Below are positions 14,610 to 21,666 of a stretch of 27,442 bases of DNA, piece by piece. Location of the stretch: positions 1-27,442 of the forward strand of contig JAHFSN010000001.1 of NCBI GenBank assembly GCA_023265735.1, read 5' to 3'. Positions within the stretch are counted from its first letter, which is position 1, and the number at the start of each line of letters is the position of its first letter. The position numbers and the translations under genes are program-made. Origin of the DNA: Spirochaetaceae bacterium. Its GTDB lineage: Bacteria > Spirochaetota > Spirochaetia > JABEVK01. The notes under the pieces were generated by a model. That model was not told the DNA's origin. It saw only the letters and a program-made list of their open reading frames with translations, and did no database searches.

Positions 14610-14623
14610 GTTTATCCTGGGCC

Positions 14624-15253
14624 ATGGTCACAGTGGTCTGTACTGGGGGGGAGTTCCCACCGTCTTCGCTCAGTCTTGCCTGGCTCGACACCTGCCAACG
14701 GACCATTGCCGCCGATGGCGGCCTCGCGTTCCTCCGAAAGCTGAATCGCAAAGCGGATCTCTGGGTGGGGGATGGAGACAGCTTGGAGGGTCCCCTGGCA
14801 TCCTGGCGTCTCTGGTACGGCGAGGCCCGGCTCTTGGATCGGCTCAAAGACGACTCGGACACCGAAGCTGCCGTCCAGATCGCCGTCCAAGACGGGGCCC
14901 ACGAGGTCTGGCTCCTGGGAGGGGCGGGCGGTCGAATGGATCACTGGTGGGCCAACCTCAGGATGATCGAGGGCCAGCCTCGGATCAGCCGATGGCTGAC
15001 CGGGCAGGAACAGGCGTTCATCCTTGGTGAGGGGCAAACGATGACGATGGAACCCGGAACCGTCTCCGTATTCCCCCTGGGCCACGGCCCCTGGGACCTC
15101 GTCTCCTCGGGCTTTCGCTGGCCGCTAGAGGCGGTAGATTTTCGTGTTTGGCACAGTTTGAGCAACGAATGTCAGTCCGAGGGGGGAACCTTGACCTCTC
15201 GAGAGGGACGGTTTATGGTCCTTCGCCCCTGGGCCACGGAGGGCCTTGGATGA
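14624..15253 (+). CDS. thiN: Thiamine pyrophosphokinase
   Basis: Converts thiamine plus ATP to thiamine pyrophosphate. The 209-residue protein has the family's ordered motifs: TIAADGGLAFL (residues about 26-36), ADLWVGDGDSL, LKDDSDTEAAVQIAVQDGAHEVWLLGGAGGRMDHWWANL, and near the C-terminus SNEC...GGTLTSREG. ATG 14624 gives MVTVVCTGGE, the expected first strand; the open frame upstream runs into the cca start region. The promoter is unclear (only a weak TTGTCC-17-TTATCC). The stop overlaps the next ATG (ATGA). Confidence 0.92.
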   Translation: MVTVVCTGGEFPPSSLSLAWLDTCQRTIAADGGLAFLRKLNRKADLWVGDGDSLEGPLASWRLWYGEARLLDRLKDDSDTEAAVQIAVQDGAHEVWLLGGAGGRMDHWWANLRMIEGQPRISRWLTGQEQAFILGEGQTMTMEPGTVSVFPLGHGPWDLVSSGFRWPLEAVDFRVWHSLSNECQSEGGTLTSREGRFMVLRPWATEGLG

Positions 15254-16998
15254 GCAGTTCCTTCGACGATCTTTCTCAAGACTTGACCGCGGAAGAAAAG
15301 AAGAATCTCCTCGGCAAGATCCAGGTGAGCCTCAACCTCTCGGCCCGAGACACGGACAGCATCGTTACCAAGGCCGAGGGTCCCGAGGAACTCCATTTTC
15401 GACTCGACCGCGAAGTGGAGAAGCTGGGAGCTGTCGAGCGCTTCTTCGTCAAGGTGGCGGCGTTCTTCTTCAGCCGCACGGAATCGGAGATCATGGTGGA
15501 GCGCAAGCTCGCCCTGGCACGATCCGTTCTTCGCGAGAAGATTCCCGACATGATCAACTTCACCCACCGGGAGTGGACCCCGGAACTGGCCAAGACCATC
15601 TACGACCTGTTGGTAGAGATGGCCCCCCTCAAACCCGCGTTCGAACACCTGTTTCATCAGAAGCTCACCCTGGAGGCCGGCCTTCTCCTCATTTTTCGAG
15701 AGGAGCATCCTACCGCCGCCCGAGATCTCTCGGACCTCTTGAGTGACGAAGAGATCGCTTCCCTCTATCGGGGCGACCAGAAACGATCCACCATACAGAA
15801 CGCGCTGACACGGAAGCTTCAGGCCTACTTTGAGAGCGTCCCTGACCTGATTTATGAAAAGGTGAAAGACCGTCTTCGGCCCCTCTACTATTTGAAGCCC
15901 CTGGTCTTGTTCCCCTACAATTTTGTTTTTGATCCCTTTGGACACAATCCTGACAAATCAGAACTCGCCAAGTACCCCTTCTTTATTGGGGCTCCCTGGC
16001 CTAACGTCGCATCCTTGCTGGAACGGCTCTACTACGGGCTCTACCTGGCGACAAAGATCGATTGGAGGGAGGGCGGTCTCAACCAGCTTCTCCAGGGTGT
16101 GGTTGATCGTCTGTCCGACGAAAAGCAGACCCTGACGGTCGATGAGCTGAACGAGAAACTCGTCAGCGCCATCCGCCTGGCCCAGTCCACCGCCCAAAAG
16201 ATTCCTTGGAGGGAAGTCCTCCAATGGAGCTTCCAGAATCCCTACTATTCCGTCAAATTTGTGCTCCCCAAGTTCTCGGTGCGCGACTTCTATGAGACGA
16301 CCCTGACTCTCAACTTCGAGGAGGAGCTCTCGAGTCGGGTGCCTGAGATCCGCAGGCAGCTGCTCGCCGAAGAAAGGACTTTCCTCTTCGAGGAGAACAA
16401 TCTCTATCCTTTGGAATACTACGTGTCAGGAACGGGGGCTCCCCACGGGGCACAAGTTCGGGTGGAAGGCTTCCAGCACACCGAAACCCTCGGACTCCTT
16501 TGGGGCTTCCTCAGCGGCCATTACACAAAGAGAATCCAGCCGTTCTACCAAAGCCTCTCCCGACTCGTGGCACCGGCCAGCAAATCCAGCCTGCAGCTTG
16601 TCGGCGGCATCGTCGAAGAGCTGACGAACTTGAAGAATGAGATCTTCCAATTCGACCGGACCCTGCATCCTGACAGTCCTGAAGGCAAGGAGTACCAGAA
16701 ACTCCGATACGAGCTCTCGTCCCGGGCCCACAGCCTCAAACCGTTCGTGCAGCTGGTTCAAAAAAAGGACGGCCAAGCCATGGACTTGGTTGATCGCGGC
16801 CTTGAACTGCTCTCGTCGCTGGAAGAGCAGTTCGTGGGCATCAGAGACAGGAACGTTCCGGCGCTCAAGTCGGTCTTGGGCCTCCCGTATCTGTTGGAAG
16901 GCCGACAGGAACTGGTCGAGAACGGTTTGACGAGGATCTTGCTCCTCCTCCAGAAAATCATCTTCGTCATCAAGGAAGCGAGAACCTTTGAAGGGTAG
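15250..16998 (+). CDS. Large cytosolic protein of unknown function (possibly DUF5312, spirochaete-type)
   Basis: A 582-residue soluble protein with no signal peptide or TM segment. ATG 15250 is supported by GGAGGG 6 nt upstream and by ATGA overlap with thiN. It is mostly helical. Recognisable patches include FFVKVAAFFFSRTESEIMVERKLA (residues about 66-89), YYLKPLVLFPYNFVFDPFGH (about 215-234), a central ERTFLFEENNLYPLEYYV, and a helical C-terminus (FDRTLHPDSPEGKEYQKLRY, FVQLVQKKDGQAMDLVDRG). I see no catalytic motif. Length and appearance recall the spirochaete family of unknown function DUF5312, but this is from memory. It precedes a small membrane protein and glgA. Confidence 0.85.
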   Translation: MSSSFDDLSQDLTAEEKKNLLGKIQVSLNLSARDTDSIVTKAEGPEELHFRLDREVEKLGAVERFFVKVAAFFFSRTESEIMVERKLALARSVLREKIPDMINFTHREWTPELAKTIYDLLVEMAPLKPAFEHLFHQKLTLEAGLLLIFREEHPTAARDLSDLLSDEEIASLYRGDQKRSTIQNALTRKLQAYFESVPDLIYEKVKDRLRPLYYLKPLVLFPYNFVFDPFGHNPDKSELAKYPFFIGAPWPNVASLLERLYYGLYLATKIDWREGGLNQLLQGVVDRLSDEKQTLTVDELNEKLVSAIRLAQSTAQKIPWREVLQWSFQNPYYSVKFVLPKFSVRDFYETTLTLNFEEELSSRVPEIRRQLLAEERTFLFEENNLYPLEYYVSGTGAPHGAQVRVEGFQHTETLGLLWGFLSGHYTKRIQPFYQSLSRLVAPASKSSLQLVGGIVEELTNLKNEIFQFDRTLHPDSPEGKEYQKLRYELSSRAHSLKPFVQLVQKKDGQAMDLVDRGLELLSSLEEQFVGIRDRNVPALKSVLGLPYLLEGRQELVENGLTRILLLLQKIIFVIKEARTFEG

Positions 16999-17308
16999 AC
17001 TCAGCACCCTGTCTCTTCGTCTGGCTGTGGCCTGGTTTCTTCTAGACCTCTGTGCTTTGACGCTGTTTCTGATCGGTTCCCTCCAGACCTTTCTCGACAG
17101 AACACTGATGGATTTATTTGTCCAAATTCGGCTCTCCACCTGGCTGGGGCTCCTGGCGGCATGGTTCTTCGTCGTGCCGCTCTCTTGGAACCAGGGGCGG
17201 CGGCTCGTCTTCGCCCTGGTCATCTCGGCATCGTTCACGGGTCTCTTCGCGTTTGTGCTGTTCTGGGGCATCTGGGTGTATCCCCAGATAGGAAATTGGC
17301 CTTGGTGA
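16988..17308 (+). CDS. Small three-TM membrane protein, unknown
   Basis: A 106-residue hydrophobic protein with three probable membrane helices (LAVAWFLLDLCALTLFLIG, STWLGLLAAWFFVVPLSW, LVFALVISASFTGLFAFVLFW). The likely start is TTG 16988, giving MKGRLSTL, 11 nt inside the end of the preceding gene; there is no in-frame ATG before the first helix. Its TGA overlaps the glgA start (GTGA). It is sandwiched by overlaps, so it is very likely real and coupled. No family recognised. Confidence 0.72.
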   Translation: MKGRLSTLSLRLAVAWFLLDLCALTLFLIGSLQTFLDRTLMDLFVQIRLSTWLGLLAAWFFVVPLSWNQGRRLVFALVISASFTGLFAFVLFWGIWVYPQIGNWPW

Positions 17309-18852
17309 AGCGCATTTGGCTGGTGGCCAGGGAGATGGGAGGGTGGGCCGAAGCCGGCGGAGTCAAGGACGTGGTCCAGGGACAAGCGGAGAGTTTTCTC
17401 AAGATCGGCTGGAACGTTGACGTGGTCCTGCCCCTGTACGGTTTTCTGGCCGACCGGGTCCGAGAAAGGGGCGTCCTCGCCTGGTCGGGAACCTCCTGGC
17501 ATCCCTCCCGAAAGGTTCCCCTGGCCTGTTGGGTCGTCAGGCAGGAGGGACAAACCCTCCACTTCCTGGAGAGCCCGGCTTTTCGGGAGAAGCAGTCCGT
17601 CTACACCTATTCGGCCCAGGAGGAGAGCGTCGACCGCCGAAAGGTCCGCGGACAGGGGTACACGGACGGGTTTGAGATGAACCTGGAGTTTCAGTGGGCC
17701 TGCGTCTCGTACTGGGCCAGCCAAGGCACCCCGCCGGCCCTGGTTCTTGGCCACGACGGGCACGCCGGGTTTCTCCCCGCCATGGCCCGAGGCTTTCCTG
17801 GTTTTGAGGGAAAGTTCCATGCCACAAGGTTTTTCCTCCTGATTCACAATGCGGGCCCCGGGTACCGGCAGGAGATGCCCGTGACGCCATTCCACCAGGA
17901 CCTGCTGGGGTTGCCTCCCGAGGAGGCAAACCGACTCATCCTCGATCGACACTACGATCCGCTGGTGGCCGCGGGGCTCCACGGGAAGCTGGCCACCGTT
18001 AGTCAGAACTACGCCAATGAACTCCTCACAGGGAGAAACGACCACTGGTCAGGGTCCTTCGGACAGTGGCTGAGGACCACCGCGCCCCCCCTGGAAGGGA
18101 TCACGAACGGCATCCTCACCGAGGACAAGGACCCCCGCCATCCCGCTGCGGCGGATCTCCCCGTTGGCTTTGATCCCGAGCACGAGGACTGGGAAGGAAA
18201 GGCGCTGTGCCGACGATCCCTCCAGGAGACCCTCCTGCTCAAGCCCTTGGCCGTATACGGCCGCATGGTCCGCTGGAACGCCGCCCTCTACGTGATGCAG
18301 GGAAGACTGACCGCCCAGAAGGGAGTCGAGGCTCTTCTCGAATTGGTCACCCGGGCCCTGAAGGAGGAACCCAGGGCAGCCTTTCTCCTGATGGCCCAGG
18401 GGGAGAAGGGCTACGAGGAAAGGCTGATCCAGCTCGCTCGGACCACCATCGAGACCGGGCGATTTCTGTTTGTCAACAAATTCGAAGAGCCCCTGTCTCA
18501 GCTGGTTTTCGCCTCGGGCGACTTCTTCCTCATGCCCTCGGAATACGAACCCTGCGGACTGACCGATTTCAAGGCCCAGCTCATGGGAACCCTTCCCATC
18601 GTCCACCGGGTGGGAGGTCTGGTCAAAGTTCTCGACGGAGAGACGGGGTTTTCCTACGCCAAGAACGAAGGTGGAGGCTTCTGGGGCGCCTTCCAAAGAA
18701 GTCTTGACCTCTGGGACCGAGACCCCCAGAGAATTTCGTCCATGCGGAGGAGGGCCTACCGACGGGTCATCGACGAGTTCAACTGGGCGAACATCCTCGT
18801 GCACCAGTACGTTCCGTGGTTGACACACGCCGACGAGGCTTCTATTCTCTAG
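17305..18852 (+). CDS. glgA: Divergent glycogen synthase (GT5)
   Basis: Extends alpha-1,4-glucan from ADP-glucose. The 515-residue protein has the GT-B layout of GlgA: KRIWLVAREMGGWAEAGGVKDVV at the N-terminus, LGHDGHAGFLPAMA, LLIHNAG, ATVSQNYANELLTG, GITNGIL, GRLTAQKGVEALLEL, and MPSEYEPCGLTDFKAQLMGTLPIVHRVGGL with the catalytic-region Glu at 415. GTG 17305 is chosen because the first strand starts there; the long upstream open frame is the small membrane protein read in another frame. The KTGGL motif, whose Lys contacts ADP-glucose in E. coli GlgA, reads EAGGV (E16), so the donor or activity may differ. The 3' end carries the tRNA-Thr promoter. Confidence 0.88.
   Translation: MKRIWLVAREMGGWAEAGGVKDVVQGQAESFLKIGWNVDVVLPLYGFLADRVRERGVLAWSGTSWHPSRKVPLACWVVRQEGQTLHFLESPAFREKQSVYTYSAQEESVDRRKVRGQGYTDGFEMNLEFQWACVSYWASQGTPPALVLGHDGHAGFLPAMARGFPGFEGKFHATRFFLLIHNAGPGYRQEMPVTPFHQDLLGLPPEEANRLILDRHYDPLVAAGLHGKLATVSQNYANELLTGRNDHWSGSFGQWLRTTAPPLEGITNGILTEDKDPRHPAAADLPVGFDPEHEDWEGKALCRRSLQETLLLKPLAVYGRMVRWNAALYVMQGRLTAQKGVEALLELVTRALKEEPRAAFLLMAQGEKGYEERLIQLARTTIETGRFLFVNKFEEPLSQLVFASGDFFLMPSEYEPCGLTDFKAQLMGTLPIVHRVGGLVKVLDGETGFSYAKNEGGGFWGAFQRSLDLWDRDPQRISSMRRRAYRRVIDEFNWANILVHQYVPWLTHADEASIL
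18820..18848 (+). promoter_or_regulatory. tRNA-Thr promoter inside the 3' end of glgA
   Basis: TTGACA (18820-18825), 17-bp spacer, TATTCT (18843-18848), lying fully within glgA codons. Predicted +1 at about 18855, 4 nt before the mature tRNA 5' end. Confidence 0.8.
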
Positions 18853-18858
18853 GCGTTT

Positions 18859-18930
18859 GCCAACTTAGCTTAGTGGTAGAGCAGCGGTTTTGTAAACCGC
18901 AGGTCCTCGGTTCAATTCCGAGAGTTGGCT
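18859..18930 (+). tRNA. tRNA-Thr (anticodon TGT)
   Basis: 72 nt. The acceptor GCCAACT pairs with AGTTGGC and the discriminator is T. The D arm contains GTGGTAGAGC, the anticodon stem GCGGT/ACCGC encloses the loop TTTGTAA (TGT), and the T arm is CTCGG-TTCAATT-CCGAG. No CCA is encoded (TGACA follows), so the CCA-adding enzyme is needed. Confidence 0.97.
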
Positions 18931-18959
18931 TGACAGAAAATCCGGTCCTGTGCTAATTT
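18930..18959 (+). promoter_or_regulatory. tRNA-Tyr promoter
   Basis: TTGACA (18930-18935), 18-bp spacer, TAATTT (18954-18959). The first T of the -35 box is also the discriminator base of tRNA-Thr, so the two genes are packed without spare sequence. Predicted +1 at about 18966. Confidence 0.82.
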
Positions 18960-18971
18960 TCGTCTCGCTTC

Positions 18972-19054
18972 GGGGAGATTCCTGAGTGGCCAAAAGGGGC
19001 AGACTGTAAATCTGTTGCGTTCACGCTTCGTAGGTTCGAATCCTACTCTCCCCA
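18972..19054 (+). tRNA. tRNA-Tyr (anticodon GTA)
   Basis: 83 nt class II tRNA. The acceptor GGGGAGA pairs with TCTCCCC and the discriminator is A. Anticodon loop CTGTAAA (GTA), a long variable arm (about GTTGCGTTCACGCTTC) and T-loop TTCGAAT. No CCA is encoded. A terminator hairpin begins 2 nt after the gene. Confidence 0.97.
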
Positions 19055-19056
19055 AG

Positions 19057-19082
19057 AGCCTTCTGCAGAGAAGGCTTTTTTT
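19057..19082 (+). terminator. Intrinsic terminator after tRNA-Tyr
   Basis: AGCCTTCT (19057-19064) pairs with AGAAGGCT (19069-19076) around a GCAG loop, followed by a run of seven T (19076-19082). It ends 5 nt before the start codon of the next gene. Confidence 0.92.
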
Positions 19083-19087
19083 ATTGT

Positions 19088-19531
19088 ATGGTACCGACCT
19101 TCTATGACCAAGGTTTGAAGTTTGAATGCACCCAGTGCCACGCCTGCTGCCGGCATGACCCTGGGTACGTCTTCCTCTCCCGGCAGGATCTCGACGTCCT
19201 AGCAGCGGGAGTCGGTCTTGACCCCGCGGCGTTCGTCGAGCGTTTTGCCAGGTGGGTCGACCTGGGCAGCGGGCCCGTGCTGAGCCTTCGGGAGAAACCC
19301 AACTACGACTGTATCTTCTGGGACCAGGGGTGTACGGTGTACAAACACAGGCCCGTCCAATGTAGAACCTACCCCTTTTGGGAGGGCCCGACGACTTCCC
19401 AGGAAAAATGGAAATGGGAAGGCCGGTTCTGTCCAGGAATCAATCGAGGAAAGGTTCACACCAAGGCGGAGATTGAGGCGGCGCTGGAAGAGCGCAGGGC
19501 CCATCCCGTCCTGAGGAAGGGCGAGGTATGA
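19088..19531 (+). CDS. YkgJ family (CxxCxxCC) cysteine-cluster protein
   Basis: A 147-residue member of the UPF0153/YkgJ family, thought to bind zinc or an iron-sulfur cluster; its biochemical role is unknown. The diagnostic motif is CTQCHACC (C14, C17, C20, C21), followed by NYDCIFWDQGCTVYKHRPVQCRTYPFW and a last Cys in GRFCPG. ATG 19088 has no Shine-Dalgarno and lies 5 nt after the terminator T-run; the conserved domain begins at residue 12, so no later start is possible. The stop overlaps the MBL gene start (ATGA). First gene of the mltG-dnaG-rpoD series. Confidence 0.93.
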   Translation: MVPTFYDQGLKFECTQCHACCRHDPGYVFLSRQDLDVLAAGVGLDPAAFVERFARWVDLGSGPVLSLREKPNYDCIFWDQGCTVYKHRPVQCRTYPFWEGPTTSQEKWKWEGRFCPGINRGKVHTKAEIEAALEERRAHPVLRKGEV

Positions 19532-20472
19532 AGTTTCGCTTCTGGGGAGTCCGAGGATCGTTACCCTGTCCCGAAACCCCGGAAGCGGTGCGGGCGAAGG
19601 TTTCCACCATCATCAACCGGGTCCAGTCGTCAGATCTGGTCAGTCCCGAAAGCCGCGAACGCTTCCTTGCGGGACTTCCCCCGGAACTTTTTGGGTCCAT
19701 CGGGGGAAATACCACTTGCTTTGAGGTGGAAGGTTCACCCCGAGAGATCCTGGTCGTTGACGCGGGCACGGGCCTGCGCGAACTGGGGACCTTTTACGAA
19801 TCCTCCCCCTCGTCTCCCAAGCACTATCACATCTTCTTTACCCATTTTCATTGGGACCACCTGCAAGGGTTGCCGTTCTTCCAAGGTCTCTTCCAGCGTG
19901 GCAACACCATCAGCTTCTATTCTCCGATGAAGGGTTTTGAGAAGTGGGTCCGCCAGCAGATGGACGAACCTTTCTTTCCCGTTCCTCTCTCGGTCCTGCC
20001 CGCCAGGATGTTCTTCGTCGAGCTCGACGAAGGGCCCCTTGTCATTGCGGGAACCCAGGTACGCTGGCGCTCGGTGAACCATCCTGGAAGTTGCGTCTGC
20101 TACCGCTTCGAGCGGGACGGCAAGTCGTTGATCTTCAGCACGGACACCGAATTGCGGGTCGTGGATTTCGACAAATCCCCGGAGAATCTCTTGTTCTATG
20201 ACGAGGTGGACGTTCTTGTCATGGACGCCCAGTACACCCTCGACGAAGCGATCGAACGGCCGGACTGGGGGCACAGCTCTTCGGGTCTTGCCGTCGAATT
20301 TGCCCTGGATTTCCACGCGAAAACCTTGTACCTTTTTCATCACGAGCCCAACCACGACGACTCGCGGATCGAGGAGATCGGGCGGCTGGCCCAGTGGTAC
20401 GCCGATCACAAACGTCCCGGTGGCCTCAAGGTCCTGGTCGCCCGTGAAGGCCGGAAAGGACACAAGGTATGA
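19528..20472 (+). CDS. Metallo-beta-lactamase fold hydrolase
   Basis: A 314-residue MBL-fold protein. Metal ligands are visible in THFHWDHLQGL (H106, H108, D110, H111), with later ligands in VNHPGS, IFSTDTE and the C-terminal LFHHEPNHDD. The opening KFRFWGVRGSLPCP and the GGNTTCFEVEG strand are typical of a subgroup related to RNase Z-like or phosphodiesterase enzymes acting on nucleotides or RNA. An insertion of about 30 residues (IINRVQSSDLVSPESRERFL) precedes the GGNT strand. The substrate cannot be read from sequence. Start ATG 19528 and stop both form ATGA overlaps with neighbours. Confidence 0.9.
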   Translation: MKFRFWGVRGSLPCPETPEAVRAKVSTIINRVQSSDLVSPESRERFLAGLPPELFGSIGGNTTCFEVEGSPREILVVDAGTGLRELGTFYESSPSSPKHYHIFFTHFHWDHLQGLPFFQGLFQRGNTISFYSPMKGFEKWVRQQMDEPFFPVPLSVLPARMFFVELDEGPLVIAGTQVRWRSVNHPGSCVCYRFERDGKSLIFSTDTELRVVDFDKSPENLLFYDEVDVLVMDAQYTLDEAIERPDWGHSSSGLAVEFALDFHAKTLYLFHHEPNHDDSRIEEIGRLAQWYADHKRPGGLKVLVAREGRKGHKV

Positions 20473-20645
20473 GCGACGTGATCCTTCAGCTGCCAGAGAC
20501 CGAAGCCCGGGGCCTCTACCGGCTCCTCCACCGGTTGGACGAAGGCCAGGAGGCTTACGCCGAGGCCTACCGCCAGCTGCAACTGCATTTCTTTCGGGTC
20601 CTTACGGTGGAAGAACTGACCCGTCTGCTCGATGGTGACCTGTGA
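20469..20645 (+). CDS. 58-aa conserved-context small protein, unknown
   Basis: Translation from ATG 20469 gives 58 residues, MSDVILQLPETEARGLYRLL ... ending VEELTRLLDGDL: acidic, helical, with Leu/Tyr heptad-like spacing. The start overlaps the MBL stop (ATGA) and the stop overlaps the mltG start (GTGA), so it fills the gap between the two genes exactly, which is strong evidence for a real coupled gene. No family recognised. Confidence 0.72.
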   Translation: MSDVILQLPETEARGLYRLLHRLDEGQEAYAEAYRQLQLHFFRVLTVEELTRLLDGDL

Positions 20646-21664
20646 AAATGATCCAAAAGCTCCTTCTTGTCGGGGGAATTGCCGTGGGGTTGGCCGCAAT
20701 CGGCGGGTTTTCGTGGGTCCTCTGGGAAGACCGGCCGGCCGAGGCGTCCCAGACGCAACTCTTTCGCGTTCCAGGGGGGGAAGCTCTGGCCGTCACGGCC
20801 GAACGGCTATCGGACCGGCGCCTGATACGCAACCCGGTGCTGTTCCGGTGGGTCTACCAGATCCTCGAGGGGGATGGGGCCTTCCCCGCAGGCACGTATT
20901 CGGTACCCGGGGGGCTCTCTGGCCACGAAGCTGCCGCTTACTTCCGGCACGCCAAGCCGCTTCAGGTGCGGATCACGGTTCCCGAAGGCTGGACGGCCAG
21001 CAAGATTGCCCGGCTCCTTGAAGAGAAGCAGGTCGTTTCGGCCAAGGAGTTCCTGGCGGTTGTCAGCCATCCGGAAACCCTGGGAAACCTGGGACAGGGG
21101 CTTGCCACCCTGGAAGGCAGACTTTTTCCTGACACCTACCAATTTTCTCTGGCCACTCCCGCCGTCGACGTCGCCAAGACCTTTGTCCAAACCTTCCAGG
21201 AACGCACGGCGAAGTGGGCCGGCCAGCTATCCCCCGAAGACCTCAACCGGAAGATCGTTCTGGCTTCGATCGTCGAGCGCGAATACCGTGTGAACGAGGA
21301 GGCTCCCCTGATTGCCTCCGTCTTCCAGAATCGACTGGACAAGGGAATTGCCTTGGGTTCTTGCGCGACCATTGAATACATTCTCACGGAGATTCAGGGG
21401 CGTCCCCACCCGAAGCGGGTGTACTTCGTCTATACCCAAATTCCCTCTCCCTACAACACCTACCTCAACCGCGGTTTACCCCCCGGCCCCATTTCCAACC
21501 CCGGATTGGCGTCCCTTCGGGCGGCCTTCGAACCCGCCAAGACAGACTATCTCTATTTTGTCGTGGCCGACGCTTCACGGGGAACGCATCAGTTTTCCTC
21601 CAACTGGTCCCAGCACGAAAAAGCGAGGGAAGCCTACCTGAATTCCTTCGTTTCCAAGGGGTGA
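20642..21664 (+). CDS. mltG: Endolytic murein transglycosylase MltG (YceG)
   Basis: Inner-membrane enzyme that cuts nascent glycan strands and limits their length. The 340-residue protein has an N-terminal signal-anchor (LLLVGGIAVGLAAIGGFSWVL, residues about 7-27), a LysM-like subdomain, then the YceG domain: EGRLFPDTYQF, the catalytic Glu in ASIVEREY (E212), SVFQNRLDKGI, and the hallmark SPYNTYLNRGLPPGPISNPG. Start is GTG 20642 (ATG 20648 is possible), overlapping the previous stop. The stop leads directly into dnaG. Confidence 0.96.
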   Translation: MKMIQKLLLVGGIAVGLAAIGGFSWVLWEDRPAEASQTQLFRVPGGEALAVTAERLSDRRLIRNPVLFRWVYQILEGDGAFPAGTYSVPGGLSGHEAAAYFRHAKPLQVRITVPEGWTASKIARLLEEKQVVSAKEFLAVVSHPETLGNLGQGLATLEGRLFPDTYQFSLATPAVDVAKTFVQTFQERTAKWAGQLSPEDLNRKIVLASIVEREYRVNEEAPLIASVFQNRLDKGIALGSCATIEYILTEIQGRPHPKRVYFVYTQIPSPYNTYLNRGLPPGPISNPGLASLRAAFEPAKTDYLYFVVADASRGTHQFSSNWSQHEKAREAYLNSFVSKG

Positions 21665-21666
21665 CC

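Noticed and set aside
14589..14617. thiN promoter TTGTCC-17-TTATCC with the -10 6 nt before ATG
   Set aside because: Spacing fits the leaderless pattern, but the -10 matches the consensus poorly, so I do not list it as a feature.
16426..18045. 539-aa antisense open frame across the unknown gene and glgA
   Set aside because: Spans the boundary of three co-oriented coupled genes and has a low-complexity translation; a codon-bias shadow.
19060..19087. TATTGT just before the YkgJ ATG as a -10 box
   Set aside because: It abuts the ATG, so +1 would fall inside the gene, and no -35 is present.
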